Shown: piece after piece, positions 50,668-58,604 of the stretch | Numbering within the stretch: the stretch's first letter is position 1 | How the letters are laid out: every line of letters starts with the position of its first letter | Origin: Desulfocapsaceae bacterium | GTDB lineage: Bacteria; Desulfobacterota; Desulfobulbia; Desulfobulbales; Desulfocapsaceae | Direction of reading: 5' to 3' | Assembly: GCA_030653035.1 (NCBI GenBank) | Contig: JAUSAB010000060.1 | Coordinates: forward strand, 1-62,173 | DNA: 62,173 nt | Notes under the pieces: model-generated | Told to the model about the DNA's origin: nothing | Databases searched by the model: none | Seen by the model: only the letters and a program-made list of their open reading frames with translations | Made by a program: the position numbers and the translations under genes

Positions 50668-51546
50668 TTACGTCCCTTCCTGCGGATGAATAAGCGCCGC
50701 GATCTGTTCAAGTCCCTTGACAAAGGTCATGGGTGAGGGGCTGCAGATAAGATCCGGGTCTACCACAAAGACCTGCCGGTTACGCACGGCCGAGATCGGA
50801 TCAAAGCGCAGCCACTCCTCCCTTTCCCTGGCGCCTGTTCCCCCTTCACTGCCCATGACCGCGATGACGATCACATCCGGGTTCTGGGCCGTCACCTTTT
50901 CCCGGTTATAGCGGCCATCATGCTGACCGGCAGCGATATTGATGCCGCCGGCCAGCACGATAAAGTCATTGGTAAAGGAACTTGCAACCGAGGCAAACAG
51001 AGGATGGGCACCTACCTGCAGAAACACCTTCTTCGGCGGCAAGCCCATGACCCGCTGCTGGATGGCCCCGACTTCCTGCTGCGCTTCAACAATAATCTCC
51101 CGGGCTCTGGCCTCAAGACCCAGGAGCCTGCCCAGCTCCAGAAACTGGTCACAGATTTCGGCAAAATCTGACGGCTGCCGGAAATGCACCACCCGCACCC
51201 CGGAGGCCGCCAGTTGGGCCACCTGCTGCGGGGTAGTCAGCCCTGTGGCCAGGATCAGATCGGGATGCAGGCTCAGGATCTGTTCAATATTGAGCTGCAT
51301 CACCGAGCCGATCTTCACCTTATCTCGGGCCGCCGCCGGATGAACGCAATAGCTGGTATCAGCCACCAGACGATCCCCCGCCGCCAGCAGAAAGACGTTT
51401 TCGGTATTGATCGGCCCGAGTGAAACAATCCGCTGGGGATATTGCTGTCCATCCTCGCTAAACGCCGAGGTGGGAGACAAACCAACCGCTATAGCCAGCA
51501 GCAGCTCCAGTGCCAAAACGAAAAACCTCATCATTGTTGAAACCAT
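50668..51546 (-). CDS. btuF: BtuF-like periplasmic substrate-binding protein
   Basis: A 292-residue exported protein with an N-terminal signal sequence (FFVLALELLLAIAVGLSPTS). The two-lobed metal-chelate-binding fold of BtuF/FhuD is shown by QRIVSLGPINTENVFLLAAG, GSVMQLNIEQILSLHPDLIL, VVHFRQPSDFAEIC and NREKVTAQNPDVIVIA. It would carry cobalamin or a cobalamin precursor from the outer-membrane receptor to an ABC transporter. It lies downstream of the BtuB-like gene on the same strand, in a unit preceded by a cobalamin riboswitch. No BtuC permease or BtuD ATPase gene is in the window. A siderophore ligand is the alternative. Confidence 0.8.
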   Translation of the reverse strand: MVSTMMRFFVLALELLLAIAVGLSPTSAFSEDGQQYPQRIVSLGPINTENVFLLAAGDRLVADTSYCVHPAAARDKVKIGSVMQLNIEQILSLHPDLILATGLTTPQQVAQLAASGVRVVHFRQPSDFAEICDQFLELGRLLGLEARAREIIVEAQQEVGAIQQRVMGLPPKKVFLQVGAHPLFASVASSFTNDFIVLAGGINIAAGQHDGRYNREKVTAQNPDVIVIAVMGSEGGTGAREREEWLRFDPISAVRNRQVFVVDPDLICSPSPMTFVKGLEQIAALIHPQEGT

Positions 51547-51656
51547 TTTTATAAATAATATCTTAAATGTTACTCCAGACAGCTACAGGGTGTAGCCATA
51601 ATCAAATAGACAAAAAAGTTACTCATTTTATCAGGAACCTTTATGCTCTTTGCAAC

Positions 51657-51770
51657 ACGCCACTCGAAGAAACAGCCCGAAGATATTGGCTGTTTCTTCG
51701 AAGCGGCATAAGGAGCCGTAAACAGCAAGAGCAAGTAAAAGACCTTGCTCTTGCTGTAACGGCTCCTAAT
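51657..51770 (+). repeat. Paired-hairpin repeat, copy A
   Basis: Hairpin 1 is CGAAGAAACAGCC with TGGCTGTTTCTTCG. AAGCGGCATA follows, then hairpin 2: AAGGAGCCGT with an inner ACAGCAAGAGCAAG pairing with CTTGCTCTTGCTGT, closing with ACGGCTCCTAA. Copy B (53868-53962) has the same layout with different stem bases that still pair. The stop codon of the btuB-like gene (minus strand, 51766-51768) lies in its last bases. Confidence 0.75.
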
Positions 51771-53790
51771 ACTCCCATTTCAGGCCGACATAGACCGAAC
51801 GTCCCGGCATGGGATAGCCCTTGACATAGGCATAATCCTCATCAAAGAGGTTGCGCAGCTCGCCGCGGACGGTGAAATCTCCGAGTTTCTCATTGTGCAG
51901 GAAACGATAGCTGAGCGACAAGTCAGTGACCACAAAGCTGCCCAGTTTCACCACCGTGGAGGTATCTTCCCAGTCATCCACCTGCTGCGTCCCGGTATAA
52001 GCGACATTGACGCGGCCGGAAAAACCGGATCTATCGGCAAAGGCCAGACCCGTTGCCAGGGTCAGATCGCTCATGTAGGTCAGGTCAGCGCCTGTGGCCT
52101 GATCCTCGTAGCGGGTCAGCCAGGTCATATCGACAAAGGGCCGGACTTCCCAGGCCCAGCGCAGGGGAACGCCGATATCACAGGAAAGTGCCCCCTCAAC
52201 TCCGCTGATGGTAGCGCTGCCCAGATTGCTATAACTGGTGACATTGCCCGGCAGGCTGCTGCGGACAATCTTGTCCTCAAAATCAGTGGTAAACCAGGTC
52301 AACGCCCCGGAGAGACCTGACTTGGTGTAATCGGCACCGCCTTCCCAGGTCAGACTTTTCTCCGGGTCGAGATCAGGATTCCCGAGGGTACGACGACCAT
52401 AGGTCTCGATATCAATGGCCAGCTGATCGGCTGAAGGCATGACAAACCCTTGCGCCACCTGCCCCCGTAGCTTGAAGGCATCAGTGACCATCCAGGCCAG
52501 ACCGAACTGCGGTGTGGTATGGGAGGTGTCCTCATTACGACCGGCGGGCTGCTCCACCGCCACCGTGTACCAGTCCTGACGGATGCCGCCGGAGACAAAG
52601 AGCCGTTCATCAAAGAGACCGACCTTTGCCAATAGGAACATGGCCGGATTGTCATAGCTGGTCTGCTGCGGGCTCCAGCTGTTTTCCACCTTATAGTGCA
52701 GCCAGTCCAGGCCGGTGGTCAGATGCAGCAGACCAAACACCCCGCTTATCTGCGCCTGGGCCCCCTGCTGATCGGTCTTGTTGCGTGAGTCAAGGCCGTC
52801 ATCCCAGCCCGAGGGATTGGAAAGCAGGGGATCGACCCAACTGTTTTTATCCTGGCCGAAGAAATAGCGGCCCATCCACTGATAGCGACCCGAGCTGTTC
52901 TGCCCGCTGTAACGGCTATCAACTGAATAGTTACTCTTGTCATTATAATTATCGGTATCATTGGCGCTCAGATAGCCGGGATCACCGACATGATCGGTAT
53001 CAAAATCGGTGACAATCACCCCAAAACGATTGCCGGGGGCCAACTCATACCCCACATTGGCGCTCACTCCCGTCTGGGAATCGATACTCGTATTGGCAAA
53101 GGTGACACCTCGGCCTGTTTTGTAGTCATCCTGGTGGAAACGGGAGATGGCCCCGGCGAAATCGCCCCCCTGCCCTTGTGCGGTGCCGCCGACGTCTACT
53201 GCGTCCTCTCCGAAGGTGCCGCCCCCACCCTCGACAAAGGCGGAATTGCTTTTGCCCTGGCGGGTGATGATGTTGACCACCCCGCCCATACCACCAGAGC
53301 CATACTGAACCGCGCCGGGACCACGGATAATCTCAATGCGCTCAACATTTCCAGTCATGATCTTGGCCAGATTGCCGGTCCCGGCCCGACGGCCGTCAAG
53401 CAAGACCAGCACATGCCCCTGGAGATCATTGCCGGTGGTATCGGTACGAAAGCCGCGAATGCCAATCGAGGTCAGCGCCCCCGGATATTTCTGGATATGA
53501 CCGATGCCTTTTTCGGCAATCAAATCACCTACTGAACCCGCACCACTGCGTTCAATCTCCTCGCGATCAATCACCGTGAAGTTGGCGCTTACCTCGCTCT
53601 TCTTTTCCGGCACCCGGCTGGCGGTGATGGTCAGATAGGTCTTGCCGTTAATGGTCTCAACCACAGGCACCGCATCGTCCGCAGAGACTAATTGCGGTGT
53701 ACTTTTCGCAGCCGACACCCCACTCCCCTCAACACTAAGCAGGAAACACAAACCTCCGCACAACCCCAACCAGGAATACTGCCTTTTCAT
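51766..53790 (-). CDS. btuB: BtuB-like TonB-dependent outer-membrane receptor
   Basis: A 674-residue protein with a signal peptide (SWLGLCGGLCFLLSVEGSGV), a TonB-box/plug region and a 22-strand-type barrel. The plug shows ASRVPEKKSEVSANFTVIDR, GHVLVLLDGRRAGTGNLAKI, and IEIIRGPGAVQYGSGGMGGV followed by VNIITRQGK. The barrel ends in GRSVYVGLKWEY, with the usual aromatic end. The cobalamin riboswitch and terminator upstream make cobalamin the likely ligand. Stop TAG lies in repeat copy A, so the last codon region was shaped by that repeat. The BtuF-like gene follows with a 219-base gap. Confidence 0.88.
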   Translation of the reverse strand: MKRQYSWLGLCGGLCFLLSVEGSGVSAAKSTPQLVSADDAVPVVETINGKTYLTITASRVPEKKSEVSANFTVIDREEIERSGAGSVGDLIAEKGIGHIQKYPGALTSIGIRGFRTDTTGNDLQGHVLVLLDGRRAGTGNLAKIMTGNVERIEIIRGPGAVQYGSGGMGGVVNIITRQGKSNSAFVEGGGGTFGEDAVDVGGTAQGQGGDFAGAISRFHQDDYKTGRGVTFANTSIDSQTGVSANVGYELAPGNRFGVIVTDFDTDHVGDPGYLSANDTDNYNDKSNYSVDSRYSGQNSSGRYQWMGRYFFGQDKNSWVDPLLSNPSGWDDGLDSRNKTDQQGAQAQISGVFGLLHLTTGLDWLHYKVENSWSPQQTSYDNPAMFLLAKVGLFDERLFVSGGIRQDWYTVAVEQPAGRNEDTSHTTPQFGLAWMVTDAFKLRGQVAQGFVMPSADQLAIDIETYGRRTLGNPDLDPEKSLTWEGGADYTKSGLSGALTWFTTDFEDKIVRSSLPGNVTSYSNLGSATISGVEGALSCDIGVPLRWAWEVRPFVDMTWLTRYEDQATGADLTYMSDLTLATGLAFADRSGFSGRVNVAYTGTQQVDDWEDTSTVVKLGSFVVTDLSLSYRFLHNEKLGDFTVRGELRNLFDEDYAYVKGYPMPGRSVYVGLKWEY

Positions 53791-53867
53791 TTTTTCTCTC
53801 CTTCAAGAAAAGCGTCCGGGGCAGGCAACCAACAATTCATCCTGTTAGCTGTGAGGCGCCGCTTTTG

Positions 53868-53962
53868 AGAAACAGCCAGAAAAGATTAACTGTTTCTCAA
53901 AAGCGGCATAAGGTGCCGTTATAAAATAAGCAAAAAAAACTGCTTATTTCATAACGGCACCT
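53868..53962 (+). repeat. Paired-hairpin repeat, copy B
   Basis: Hairpin 1 is TTGAGAAACAG with CTGTTTCTCAA. After AAGCGGCATA comes hairpin 2: AGGTGCCGTTAT pairs with ATAACGGCACCT, and an inner AAATAAGCA pairs with TGCTTATTT. Compared with copy A, the stem bases changed on both sides and still pair. It lies between the btuB-like start and the riboswitch terminator. Confidence 0.75.
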
Positions 53963-53963
53963 A

Positions 53964-54004
53964 AAAAAAAATCCCCGGACCAATATAATATTGATCCGGG
54001 GATT
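53964..54004 (-). terminator. Terminator of the cobalamin riboswitch
   Basis: On the minus strand, ATCCCCGGATCAAT pairs with ATTGGTCCGGGGAT around a short AT loop and is followed by nine T. It lies between the riboswitch (54064-54232) and the btuB-like gene. It is the expected expression platform: with cobalamin bound, transcription stops here. Confidence 0.85.
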
Positions 54005-54063
54005 GCCTTGTTTTATCCACAGATGACACAGGTTTGCCCCTTGTCCACGGAGACATCCTTCTT

Positions 54064-54232
54064 GGTTTCAGACAGGTCTTCTGACTCCCGGATCGTCCTC
54101 CCTGTTGCGCCTTCCCAACCTGTTCAAAAAATATCCGGTCAGTGGCTTGAATGCAACGGTCGTCCCCGGTCACAGCGGCGGGCCCGTCCCGGATTGTCAC
54201 CGGGTTCCCTTTTAAGCTCTGTTAGGAGCATC
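54064..54232 (-). promoter_or_regulatory. Cobalamin riboswitch
   Basis: Read on the minus strand, the segment shows AAAGGGAACCCGGTGACAAT with CCGGGACGGGCCCGCCGCTG shortly after, which match the conserved core of cobalamin riboswitches. The 3' conserved part GAGTCAGAAGACCTGTCTG also fits. A T-rich terminator follows before the btuB-like gene. It should reduce expression of the btuB-like gene, and probably of the btuF-like gene, when cobalamin is plentiful. Exact ends are approximate. Confidence 0.93.
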
Positions 54233-54376
54233 TGAAATTTTCTGAACAAAGGGTAACGAAACAACAAGGACAAGTCAACGATAAAATCGTTCAACAGCCA
54301 TCAGTGTAATGCTCGGCACTCTTATCCCGTATGATCAGCAGATTCATGCGAAAAATGCTTGTTCCTGCCGATGTGC

Positions 54377-55231
54377 TCACTTCAGGGAGAGCAGGTACGT
54401 ACGCAGATTCATCGAACGGTCATCCATCCCCAATTTGCGACGCAGGTTTTTACGATGGAAACTGACAGTACTCACTGACACGCCAAGCACATCGGCTATC
54501 TCCTGGCTGCTCTTTCCCGGCCGAATCAAAGCCGCCACCTCAACCTCTTGTGGCGTCAACAGGAGATGAAGCGAGGAGAGTCGATGTAAAAAAGGAGTGA
54601 TGATGTTATGGAGATTGGTCTCGACAATATCGATCAGGGTTCGCTCTCGATTATCCTTCAGGCTGTTTCTCAACTTCTCGGTATAAGGTAGTACCAGTTC
54701 ATGGATATTAGCAGTTATCCGTTGTTCCAATTCCTCCAGGCCGCGCGCGCGGTGTTCAAGTAACACCTTGAGGGCTATGTTCATCTCCTCCAGCTTCTCA
54801 CTCTTCTGCTGCAGTTCTGTCTCTTTTTGCTGCAACTCTTCCTGGATAAGAATTATGGGCGTTATATCCTCATGCACGACAAGGACCTGATGCTCAACGT
54901 CCGAGAGATAGGGAAGAACGCGGAGATTGAACCACTGACGTCTGGTCGGGGCATGGCAGGGATACTGGACAACAAACTCCAGGACCTCACCAGCCAGCAC
55001 CTTTTTGATGCCGGCAGCAACAAGATCTCCTTCTGGCTCGCCGCTTTCCCAGGCTGCTTGGCAGATGGCAAAATAATTGACACCGATGGAATCCACATGA
55101 TCTTCCATTCCATTCCGAGCAGCATACTGTTGCCAGGCCCGGTTGGTTTGGACAATAACCCCCTTGTCATCAATCACCGCAACGTGCGCTGAAAGAGAAT
55201 CCACAATGATTTCATACATACCGCTGGCCAT
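54377..55231 (-). CDS. PAS-LuxR transcriptional regulator
   Basis: A 284-residue protein. A PAS domain (1-125) begins with YEIIVDSLSAHVAVIDDKGV and VQTNRAWQQYAARNG. A coiled coil (125-200, EELQQKETELQQKSEKLEEM) links it to a helical region, and a LuxR-type helix-turn-helix follows: LTPQEVEVAALIRPGKSSQE then IADVLGVSVSTVSFHRKNLR. It likely senses a small molecule through PAS and controls transcription. The target is unknown. It is read away from the riboswitch unit's promoter region, toward 54377, on the same strand as the cobalamin genes but upstream of them. Confidence 0.87.
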   Translation of the reverse strand: MASGMYEIIVDSLSAHVAVIDDKGVIVQTNRAWQQYAARNGMEDHVDSIGVNYFAICQAAWESGEPEGDLVAAGIKKVLAGEVLEFVVQYPCHAPTRRQWFNLRVLPYLSDVEHQVLVVHEDITPIILIQEELQQKETELQQKSEKLEEMNIALKVLLEHRARGLEELEQRITANIHELVLPYTEKLRNSLKDNRERTLIDIVETNLHNIITPFLHRLSSLHLLLTPQEVEVAALIRPGKSSQEIADVLGVSVSTVSFHRKNLRRKLGMDDRSMNLRTYLLSLK

Positions 55232-55371
55232 CTGGATACCCCTAATGAGAGTTTACACTATCATTACCCTATACTTTAACCCACATTGTTATCTGCCTTA
55301 GCACAGCTTATTGTAAAGTTAAGGTAAAATCAAGGAACACTCAATAAAAGGCAACAGGAGTTGTATAAAAC

Positions 55372-55623
55372 ATGTCGTGGAAGGAAAAAACATATCAGGA
55401 AACTCTTGACAATATAGTACGTTATTACGAGAGCAAGGTGAGGACGGATACTGCAGGCACCCTTATACTCGTAAATCAGGAATTGCAAAGCCAGTGGGTT
55501 CGCCTAGGAAATGACTGGACGGGAAGGGGGGTGGTTATGGATACGATAATCACGGCAACTATCTCGGCGCTGGAGATCGTCCAGGCTGACTGTCTGGAAA
55601 AAATAAAAACCCATACCTCTTAA
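55372..55623 (+). CDS. Hypothetical small protein
   Basis: An 83-residue protein that I do not recognise. It is helical and has a regular start (MSWKEKTYQETLDNIVRYYE). Cys appears once, near the end. A pyridoxamine-oxidase-like gene starts 13 bases later, so the two are probably in one operon. No signal peptide or membrane helix is seen. CAGGAG lies 10-15 bases before the ATG. Confidence 0.6.
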   Translation: MSWKEKTYQETLDNIVRYYESKVRTDTAGTLILVNQELQSQWVRLGNDWTGRGVVMDTIITATISALEIVQADCLEKIKTHTS

Positions 55624-55636
55624 AAGGAGAAAAAAC

Positions 55637-56035
55637 ATGATGAACCTGGAAAACTATTTCACAGAAATGAAGGGTATTGGAGTTATGGCCACCAGTGACG
55701 AAAATGGTATAGTGGATACGGCAATCTACTCAAGGCCTAACGTCCAGGGAAAAGATGAAATCGCTTTTGTCATGCGCGACCACCTCACCCATAAGAACCT
55801 GCAAAAGAACAACCACGCCAACTATCTTTTTCTTGAGGAAGGGCAAGGGTACAGTGGGGTTCGTCTTTTTCTGACCAAGCTGAACGAGAGCACCGATCAG
55901 GCACTGATCGCCTCTCTGACCAAACGTCATCTCAGTCCTGAAGATGACCGGCTACGAGGCGAGAAATTTCTTGTTCGCTTCCAGGTAAACAAGATTCTCA
56001 CCCTCATTGGTGGCGAAGAGATAGCCATTGACTGA
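55637..56035 (+). CDS. Pyridoxamine 5'-phosphate oxidase-family flavin-binding protein
   Basis: A 132-residue protein of the split-barrel flavin-binding fold. GVMATSDENGIVDTAIYSRP is the typical beta-hairpin of the pyridoxamine 5'-phosphate oxidase-like group, and AFVMRDHLTHKNLQKN gives the helix with Lys-Asn. The rest shortens and varies, as in many small family members that bind FMN or F420 without acting on pyridoxamine phosphate. AAGGAG is well spaced before ATG 55637 (a second ATG directly follows). It lies 13 bases after the small hypothetical gene. Confidence 0.75.
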   Translation: MMNLENYFTEMKGIGVMATSDENGIVDTAIYSRPNVQGKDEIAFVMRDHLTHKNLQKNNHANYLFLEEGQGYSGVRLFLTKLNESTDQALIASLTKRHLSPEDDRLRGEKFLVRFQVNKILTLIGGEEIAID

Positions 56036-56147
56036 AAGCGACTGTAAATCATGTCGCCTAAAGGGTGGAAAGATAAAAAAAACTGACTCCGCATGCTGCT
56101 GGGTCAGTTGAACGAAGCAAGATCACTTTGAGTATCCGGATACTGTC

Positions 56148-56960
56148 ATGAGTGAGAATTCAAAAAAATCGTTGCATTCTGTCTTATATCTTTCTCATGG
56201 AGGAGGCCCTTTACCGTTTCTGGGAGAGGAATCCCACAAGGAATTGCTTGCCGGCCTCAAAAACATTGCGACTCTGCTGGAAAAACCGTCAGCTATTATT
56301 GTGATCAGCGCCCACTGGGAAGAAGGCAAAACAACCATTACCAGCGGGGCAAATCCTGAGCTGATATACGATTATTATGGTTTTCCACAAGAGTCCTATG
56401 CAATCGAATATCCTGCACCAGGAAATCCTGTACTTGCCCGGAAGATATTTGATACATTAAAAAAGAATGGGATCGAGGCAGCTCTCGCTGAAGAGAGAGG
56501 TTTTGATCATGGCGTATTTATCCCCCTGAAAATCATGTATCCCGATGCGGACATCCCTTGTGTCCAATTGTCTCTGGTCAACAGTTTGAACCCCGCTGAA
56601 CACATCCGGATCGGCAAGGCGCTGGCCGGGTTAGAAGAAGAGAATGTGCTTGTTGTGGGTTCCGGTTTTTCATTTCACAACCTGAAGGCTTTCTTTTCAC
56701 CATCTACAGAGGCGATACGGTCGATGAACGAATCATTTGAGCAATGGCTGCTCACCACCTGTTCGAGCCATGCGCTCAGTGAGAACGAGCGGGAAAAAAG
56801 GCTGGTTAACTGGGAAAACGCACCGGCGGCAAGATTTTGTCACCCCAGAGAAGAACACTTATTGCCATTGCATGTCTGCTATGGTGTTGTCCAGTCTCCA
56901 GCCAGACAGGTGTTTTCCTGGGCAGTGATGGGGAAACAGGTAAGCACACATCTCTGGTAG
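56148..56960 (+). CDS. DODA-type extradiol ring-cleavage dioxygenase (YgiD-like)
   Basis: A 270-residue protein with the LigB/DODA fold. Metal-binding residues are seen as LYLSHGGGPLPFLG, VISAHWEEGK, GFDHGVFIPLKIMYP and HPREEHLLPLHVCYG, giving the expected His set. Homologues open catechol-type rings, such as 4,5-DOPA, with Fe2+ or Zn2+. The true substrate is unknown. It is intact and of normal length (about 260-280). The next gene encodes a small membrane protein in the same direction. Confidence 0.85.
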   Translation: MSENSKKSLHSVLYLSHGGGPLPFLGEESHKELLAGLKNIATLLEKPSAIIVISAHWEEGKTTITSGANPELIYDYYGFPQESYAIEYPAPGNPVLARKIFDTLKKNGIEAALAEERGFDHGVFIPLKIMYPDADIPCVQLSLVNSLNPAEHIRIGKALAGLEEENVLVVGSGFSFHNLKAFFSPSTEAIRSMNESFEQWLLTTCSSHALSENEREKRLVNWENAPAARFCHPREEHLLPLHVCYGVVQSPARQVFSWAVMGKQVSTHLW

Positions 56961-57035
56961 CACCTCTGCCTCTTTGCCGGCAAGACAAACTGATTCCATT
57001 TTTTCGGGACAATCATTTCATTGCAGGGAGATGCC

Positions 57036-57458
57036 ATGAATGGCCTGACAGGACTACAGATCATTGTTGATAGTGGACTTTTTGTCCTGATCTGGCTCGT
57101 ACAGCTCATCATCTATCCCTCTTTTCGCTATACAAAAGAGGAATGTTTCATCCAGTGGCATACTCGCTACACTTTTTTAATGGGTCTGGTTGTCAGTCCC
57201 TTTATGCTGACCCAGGCAGGGATAGAGGGGTTTTTGTTCTTTCAGAATGAAGTCCGATGGTGGCGCCTTGTGCCCATTGTGCTGATCTGGTTGGCCACTT
57301 TCATTCTTTCCGTACCCTGCCACCGACAACTCCAGAAAGGCGGCAAAGACTTGTCGACCATAAACCGGTTGGTGGCCACCAACTGGATCAGAACCATCCT
57401 CTGGAGCCTGTTGTTTTTAAGGACCGGCGTTGCTGTATTCACCCTTCAATCATTTTAG
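57036..57458 (+). CDS. Small four-helix membrane protein
   Basis: A 140-residue protein starting at ATG 57036 (CAGGGA upstream; a TTG at 57021 is in frame). It has about four hydrophobic helices: LQIIVDSGLFVLIWLVQLII, YTFLMGLVVSPFMLTQAGIE, LVPIVLIWLATFILSVP and TILWSLLFLRTGVAVF. I do not assign a function. Trp and basic residues cluster between the helices. It lies between the dioxygenase and the DUF523 gene. Confidence 0.7.
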   Translation: MNGLTGLQIIVDSGLFVLIWLVQLIIYPSFRYTKEECFIQWHTRYTFLMGLVVSPFMLTQAGIEGFLFFQNEVRWWRLVPIVLIWLATFILSVPCHRQLQKGGKDLSTINRLVATNWIRTILWSLLFLRTGVAVFTLQSF

Positions 57459-57533
57459 TGCCTTACAGATTATTTGCTTGTTTTTTGCAAGAAAATAATC
57501 TGTAAGGCACTTATCCCGTTTACCGGGGTTAGG
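57454..57533 (+). repeat. Hairpin repeat family D, copy 2
   Basis: Same design as 23425-23514: GTGCCTTACAGATTATTTGC followed by TTG pairs with CAAGAAAATAATCTGTAAGG and CAC, and the tail ATCCCGTTTACCGGGGTTAG is conserved. Base changes in the arms keep most pairing. It covers the last codons of the preceding membrane protein gene. Confidence 0.75.
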
Positions 57534-57543
57534 AAGAATCCGC

Positions 57544-58518
57544 ATGGAACACCAGTTTCCCAGACCAAAAATACTTATCAGTCGCTGTCTCGGTTTTGCT
57601 GCCTGCCGCTACGACGGACAACAACTTCACTCCGGGTTTATTGACATCCTGCGAGACCATGTTGACTTTGTTGATGTCTGCCCGGAAGTAGAGGCCGGAC
57701 TGGGAGTACCCCGCCCGCCCATCCGTCTCTGTCTGCAGGAGAACAGGATAGAGGTATGGCAACCGGCAAAGTCGCGGACGGTCACCGAAGCCCTGCAAAA
57801 GGCGGCCAGCCACCTGGCCCAGAATATGACTGACTTTGACGGAGCGATTCTTAAATCGAAATCTCCCTCCTGTGCCCTGCAGGACACCAAGATCTATAAC
57901 GGCATCACCCAGCCCCAATTCCTGGAGCGAGGCAGCGGTATCTTCGGCTCCCTGGTCCTTGAGCAGCTCGGCCACAAAGCAGTCGAAGACGAGCAGCGGC
58001 TCAGCAACCGGATCCTCCGTGAGCACTTTCTGATCAAGCTCTTTGTCTGGAGCCGCTTTCGCTCCATTGCAGCCCACCCCAGAATGGCCGATCTCATCGC
58101 CTTTCATGCCAGGCACAAACTGCTTTTTCTCGCCTACAACCAGAAACGTTTTCGACTTTGCGGAAAAATTGTCGCCAACCATGAACGTTTACCAGTAGCC
58201 GAAGTATTTCACCAATACCAACAGGAACTAGGACAAATCCTGCAGAAACCCTTTCTCACTAAAGCCATGATCAACACCCTCTACCATGCCTTGGGCTGGA
58301 TTTCCGAAGGCCTCTCTACCCGAGAAAAGCATTTTATCCTCAACACCATTGAGGAATACCGTGACGAACGTGTACCGCTCCAGGTCGTGACCAGGCTCAT
58401 CGAGGCCCAGGCCATCCGTTTTGACCATGCATATTTACTGGAACAGGTTCTCCTGCAGCCCTTTCCGCTCAAGCTAACGGATCTTTCCGACAGTGGTCGA
58501 GGACGAGAGGTAGAATGA
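57544..58518 (+). CDS. DUF523-DUF1722 protein (YbgA-like)
   Basis: A 324-residue fusion. The N-terminal DUF523 part has ILISRCLGFAACRYDGQ and VDVCPEVEAGLGVPRPPI, with cysteines that could bind a metal. The C-terminal DUF1722 (YbgA-like) part has LIAFHARHKLLFLAYNQK. The function is unknown. In E. coli ybgA lies directly beside the photolyase gene phrB, and here a photolyase gene also follows, so the pairing is conserved across distant bacteria and suggests a DNA-damage related role. That is inference from context. Confidence 0.85.
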   Translation: MEHQFPRPKILISRCLGFAACRYDGQQLHSGFIDILRDHVDFVDVCPEVEAGLGVPRPPIRLCLQENRIEVWQPAKSRTVTEALQKAASHLAQNMTDFDGAILKSKSPSCALQDTKIYNGITQPQFLERGSGIFGSLVLEQLGHKAVEDEQRLSNRILREHFLIKLFVWSRFRSIAAHPRMADLIAFHARHKLLFLAYNQKRFRLCGKIVANHERLPVAEVFHQYQQELGQILQKPFLTKAMINTLYHALGWISEGLSTREKHFILNTIEEYRDERVPLQVVTRLIEAQAIRFDHAYLLEQVLLQPFPLKLTDLSDSGRGREVE

Positions 58519-58604
58519 CAATGAGCAAATTTCAGCCCTCATCGCCATGTACCTGAACGGCGGTAAATGGCCTGTGCCGACTGATTGTTTTGGGAGAAAC
58601 CTCC

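Noticed and set aside
54120-54240. GC-rich folded region before btuB as a CRISPR or repeat array
   Set aside because: There is no regular repeat spacing. The conserved core matches a cobalamin riboswitch.
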